From: an uncultured Muribaculaceae bacterium
GTDB taxonomy: Bacteria; Bacteroidota; Bacteroidia; Bacteroidales; Muribaculaceae
Length of the DNA: 16,843 nucleotides
Reading direction: 5' to 3'
Assembly (NCBI GenBank): GCA_902494515.1
Contig: CABUTS010000063.1
Location: 1 to 16,843 of the forward strand
A program made the position numbers and the translations under genes. The notes under the pieces are model-generated. The model was not told the origin of the DNA, made no database searches, and saw nothing but the letters and a program-made list of their open reading frames with translations. This document shows positions 14,296-16,843 of this stretch, one piece after another; the stretch's first letter is position 1, and every line of letters starts with the position of its first letter.

Positions 14296-16263
14296 ATGAA
14301 ACTGTTACTTACACTGGCCGCCTCCGCGCTGGCCATTGGAGCTTCGGCTTTCACACCCCGGCAATCCAAGATGTTGTCTGAGCAGAATTTCCCCTCAAAC
14401 TTCATCAAGCCCACCAATGCGTTCGCCATCGAGTTGCAGGGCGCTCCCGAACGCTCCTACCGTGCCGACGGCGATGTAATGTCTATGGACTATACCCCCG
14501 CCGACACTCCTTACAGCTATACCGGCTTTCAGGGCCAGAGTGTCGGGATGCAAATCGCTGAAGCCTTCGAGATGACCTCGGATGTTGTCGCACGCTTCGC
14601 AGGCAACGAGATTACTTCGATATTCTTCTATACCGGCGTCAACCCGAACCAGTCCCCGGGCAACACTGCTGTCAACACCATCAAGAAGGCTACCCTCTTC
14701 CTGGCATACGACCTGCAGAATTTCCAGCCGTTCTACACCCAGCAGGTTGACCTCCCCTCGCAGGGTCTGACTCTCTATAAGTTCGCTCTTGAGACTCCCT
14801 ACACCATCGAGGCCGACAAGCCCGTTTACGTCGGTTACTACTACGCCCTCTCTTCGGTCAACGATCAGACCCTCATCTTCGACTACGTTTATCATGGCGA
14901 TGACGTGTCCGGCGGCTGGTATGGTATTAAGAGCACCGGTGCTACCGCGAAATGGCAGTTCGACAACCTCGCAGATCAGATCGGTTTCCTCTGCGTCGGC
15001 GCAACCATCACCGGCAGCACTCTGCCCCAGAACGAAATGTCTGTCCTCTCGGTCAATTCTCTGGTTCCCTCCGTTTATCAGAACGAGCCTTTCGGTATCC
15101 AGCTTATTGCCCAGAACGACGCTTCCAATGTGATCACCTCCATTGAGATTTCCACCAAGGTCGGCGACAACGCTCCGGTAGTTGAAACTTACGATGTAGA
15201 AAACATATCCTACAATCAGGCCATCATGGGGCAGATCACTGATCTTTCCTATGCTACCGCAGGCATTGAGCCTATCCCCGTTGAAGTTACCGTCACCAAA
15301 ATCAACGGCAACGACAATACTTCGGCCAACGCCACTGCCATCGGCTCGATTCAGGTGCTCCCCACCGGCATGGGTTACGACCGCAACGTTGTTGTTGAGG
15401 AATTCACCGGCACATGGTGCGGTTACTGCCCCCAGGGTTACATCACCATGGAGGCTATTCCCGACCAGTACCCCGACGGCAATGTGATTCCCGTAGCTGT
15501 CCACAATCAGGACGAGATGGTGTCCAGCTCTTACAAATGGGTCGACGCTGCCTTCGCCGAAGGCTATCCCTCGGCTGTTATCAACCGCTACGAAATGGTT
15601 GAATATATCTATCCGACTGATCGATGCTTTGCTCAGATCGACGCTTTCGCCGCTGCTCCCGCTCCCGCCAAGGTTACTGCTACCGCTCGTATCAACGATG
15701 CTGAAACCGGTATTATTTTCGATACCAAATCCTCCTTCTCCTACGACATGGAGGATGCAAAAGACCGCTATGTGCTTGCATTCGGTATCACCGAGGATGG
15801 TGTCGGCCCCTACCAGCAGCACAACTACTATGCTGATGACACCTCCGGTTCCCTCCCCGGTTTCTCCGGTACTTCTGAGTACGTTTCGCTGAAGTTCAAC
15901 GATGTTGCCCGTCAGTACAACAACCGAAACGGTGTTGCAAATTCCATTCCCAACAGTATTGTTGCAGGTCAGGAATATGACTTCTCGTATGAGATGAAGT
16001 TCCTCGCCGCCACCAATATCAACGATCTGAAAAACATCAAGGGTATTGTTTACCTGATTAACAAGAAGACCGGCATGGTGGAGAACGCCTGCATGGTCAA
16101 CAGCGCGGAACTCAACAGCGTTCAGGAGATTGAAGCCGACAATGTCGATGCAGATGCTCCCGTTGAATACTTCAACATCCAGGGTATGCGCATCGCCGAG
16201 CCCACCCAGGGTCTCTACATCCGCCGTCAGGGTTCCACCGCCAAGGTGATGATGGCCCGCTGA
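14296..16263 (+). CDS. Large Omp28-type thioredoxin-like protein with C-terminal sorting domain
   Basis: 655 residues from ATG 14296, which gives a clean signal peptide (MKLLLTLAASALAIGASA); an upstream in-frame ATG at 14257 would add 13 polar residues before it and is less likely. Residues up to about 360 form a beta-rich region, including a jelly-roll-like stretch with VYVGYYYALSSVNDQ. Then comes the Omp28/thioredoxin-like core VVVEEFTGTWCGYCPQGY (Cys375, Cys378), VIPVAVHNQDEM and YPSAVINR, a further beta domain, and a sorting-type tail (VEYFNIQGMRIAEPTQGLYIRRQG and final VMMAR). It is predicted to be secreted or surface-bound. It is a second Omp28-family gene within 2 kb of the lipoprotein form, suggesting duplication with different anchoring. 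A disulfide-handling role outside the outer membrane is plausible but unproven. Confidence 0.85.
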   Translation: MKLLLTLAASALAIGASAFTPRQSKMLSEQNFPSNFIKPTNAFAIELQGAPERSYRADGDVMSMDYTPADTPYSYTGFQGQSVGMQIAEAFEMTSDVVARFAGNEITSIFFYTGVNPNQSPGNTAVNTIKKATLFLAYDLQNFQPFYTQQVDLPSQGLTLYKFALETPYTIEADKPVYVGYYYALSSVNDQTLIFDYVYHGDDVSGGWYGIKSTGATAKWQFDNLADQIGFLCVGATITGSTLPQNEMSVLSVNSLVPSVYQNEPFGIQLIAQNDASNVITSIEISTKVGDNAPVVETYDVENISYNQAIMGQITDLSYATAGIEPIPVEVTVTKINGNDNTSANATAIGSIQVLPTGMGYDRNVVVEEFTGTWCGYCPQGYITMEAIPDQYPDGNVIPVAVHNQDEMVSSSYKWVDAAFAEGYPSAVINRYEMVEYIYPTDRCFAQIDAFAAAPAPAKVTATARINDAETGIIFDTKSSFSYDMEDAKDRYVLAFGITEDGVGPYQQHNYYADDTSGSLPGFSGTSEYVSLKFNDVARQYNNRNGVANSIPNSIVAGQEYDFSYEMKFLAATNINDLKNIKGIVYLINKKTGMVENACMVNSAELNSVQEIEADNVDADAPVEYFNIQGMRIAEPTQGLYIRRQGSTAKVMMAR

Positions 16264-16273
16264 TCCCCCGCTC

Positions 16274-16431
16274 CGAAAATATCTGACCTAAGAAATTATC
16301 TGACTTACTTAGTTGTCTGACTTACTTAGTTATCTAACTTACATAGTTATCTAACTTTATTAGTTATCTGACTTACTTAGTTGTCTGACTTACTTAGTTA
16401 TCTGACGTAAGCACTTAAGCAGATATTTTCG
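16274..16431. repeat. 17-bp tandem repeat array framed by 12-bp inverted repeats
   Basis: Six contiguous 17-bp units run 16296-16397 (consensus TTATCTGACTTACTTAG; second and sixth units are TTGTCTGACTTACTTAG). Diverged units flank them at 16279-16295 and 16398-16414. The block is bracketed by CGAAAATATCTG (16274-16285) and its exact reverse complement CAGATATTTTCG (16420-16431). Units one-two and five-six are identical pairs, with two more diverged units between, pointing to a duplication of a pair. There is no reading frame through it. Confidence 0.85.
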
Positions 16432-16451
16432 CCGACTAAAGACAATTCAAT

Positions 16452-16506
16452 AGACCTGAGCCGTTGATTTCAATGGCTTAGGTCTTTGTTTTTGTCTTTG
16501 TTTTTG
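16452..16506 (+). terminator. Strong intrinsic terminator
   Basis: A 15-bp stem (16452-16466 with 16471-16485, two G-U pairs, 4-nt loop ATTT; arms AGACCTGAGCCGTTG and CAATGGCTTAGGTCT) is followed at once by a T-rich tail. The tail is a duplicated 12-bp unit, TCTTTGTTTTTG, at 16483-16494 and 16495-16506. It should end plus-strand transcripts arriving from the Omp28-type gene. Confidence 0.85.
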
Positions 16507-16540
16507 TCATATCGAAGCGTAATATTTCGCTGAAATGTGT

Positions 16541-16548
16541 TATATTTG
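16541..16548 (+). promoter_or_regulatory. -7 promoter element of the AAA-ATPase-like gene
   Basis: TATATTTG matches TAnnTTTG. No clear TTTG was found 19-21 bp upstream. The start would fall near 16552, about 20 nt before the ATG at 16572; an ATG at 16552 opens only a four-codon frame (MKQI then stop). Confidence 0.5.
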
Positions 16549-16571
16549 CAAAATGAAACAGATTTGATTAT

Positions 16572-16843
16572 ATGGACAGTCAATTTAAGCCTTACTCTAT
16601 TGGAATTGAGAATTTCGAAGATCTTATCAACGGAGGTTTTATCTACGTTGACAAGACAGAGTTCCTTTATCGCATGACAAAACACAAAGGATATTACCTT
16701 CTGTGCCGTCCGCGGCGGTTCGGGAAGAGTCTGTTTCTGTCTACCATTGAGGCATTCTTCGAGGGGAAGCGGGAGCTGTTCGAGGGGCTGGCAATTACCA
16801 AGTATGATTACGACTGGGAACCATCGCCTGTTCTCCATCTCAA
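16572..16843 (+). CDS. AAA-ATPase-like/PD-(D/E)XK nuclease family protein, N-terminal part
   Basis: The first 90 codons of a gene cut by the right edge. It opens IGIENFEDLINGGFIYVDKT (about residues 10-29), followed by YYLLCRPRRFGKSLFLST (about 41-58), where RPRRFGKSL is the family's Walker A-like loop. This is the N-terminal signature of the AAA-ATPase-like (PF09820) family, whose members usually carry a DUF1703 PD-(D/E)XK nuclease domain in the missing C-terminal part. Such genes occur in many copies per genome in Bacteroidetes and are often near repeats; their cellular role is not settled. Here the 17-bp repeat array and a terminator precede it, and it has its own -7 box, so it is an independent transcription unit. 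Family call sure, completeness of the gene unknown. Confidence 0.85.
   Translation, partial: MDSQFKPYSIGIENFEDLINGGFIYVDKTEFLYRMTKHKGYYLLCRPRRFGKSLFLSTIEAFFEGKRELFEGLAITKYDYDWEPSPVLHL

Noticed and set aside
14395..15822. 475-codon open frame on the minus strand
   Set aside because: It lies wholly opposite the Omp28-type gene, is rich in Gly/Val/Asp as expected for an antisense of this codon usage, and shows no signal peptide or motif.
16274..16431. CRISPR array
   Set aside because: The 17-bp units are contiguous with no variable spacers, too short for CRISPR repeats, and no cas gene is present.

Overview
The window looks like a chromosomal segment of a fairly GC-rich member of the Bacteroidales, most likely a gut Muribaculaceae (S24-7) relative. 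The reasons are Bacteroidetes-type promoters (TTTG, then 19-21 bp, then TAnnTTTG) ahead of several genes, the near absence of Shine-Dalgarno sequences, C-terminal type IX-secretion-like sorting domains, and the families present (DUF6029, Omp28, GH95-like). The genus is inferred from recollection of these families, not from a search.

Left part, minus strand (4010 down to 1): a 76-residue two-helix membrane protein, a PstS-like substrate-binding lipoprotein, a secreted TPR-repeat protein, and a TM1586-type nitroreductase cut by the window edge. I recall the PstS-like/TPR pair as common companions of ExbB/ExbD/TonB energisers in Bacteroidetes, but no energiser gene is in view. A divergent regulatory region (4011-4392) holds a 32-bp tandem repeat and promoters facing both ways.

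Centre, plus strand: a secreted GH95-like glycosidase (4393-6762) whose stop codon lies inside a 24-bp tandem repeat, then the replication-associated recombination ATPase RarA (6888-8171) with its own promoter, then a 405-bp AT-rich intergenic region with several inverted repeats, including a 34-bp near-perfect AT palindrome shortly before the next gene.

Right part (8577-16263, plus strand): six exported proteins in a row. They are a propeller-like protein with a sorting domain, a TlpA-type thioredoxin, a DUF6029 outer-membrane barrel (start overlapping the thioredoxin stop), an Omp28-type lipoprotein with CPNC, a small cysteine-containing sorting-domain protein, and a large Omp28-type protein with CGYC and a sorting domain. 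Three carry thioredoxin-like CxxC motifs. The most system-like reading of the window is therefore a cell-envelope thiol/disulfide module serving secreted proteins; this is inference from gene order and motifs.

Right edge: a 17-bp tandem repeat array framed by 12-bp inverted repeats, a strong intrinsic terminator, and the first 90 codons of an AAA-ATPase-like/PD-(D/E)XK nuclease family gene. No rRNA, tRNA, CRISPR array, transposase or prophage gene was seen.
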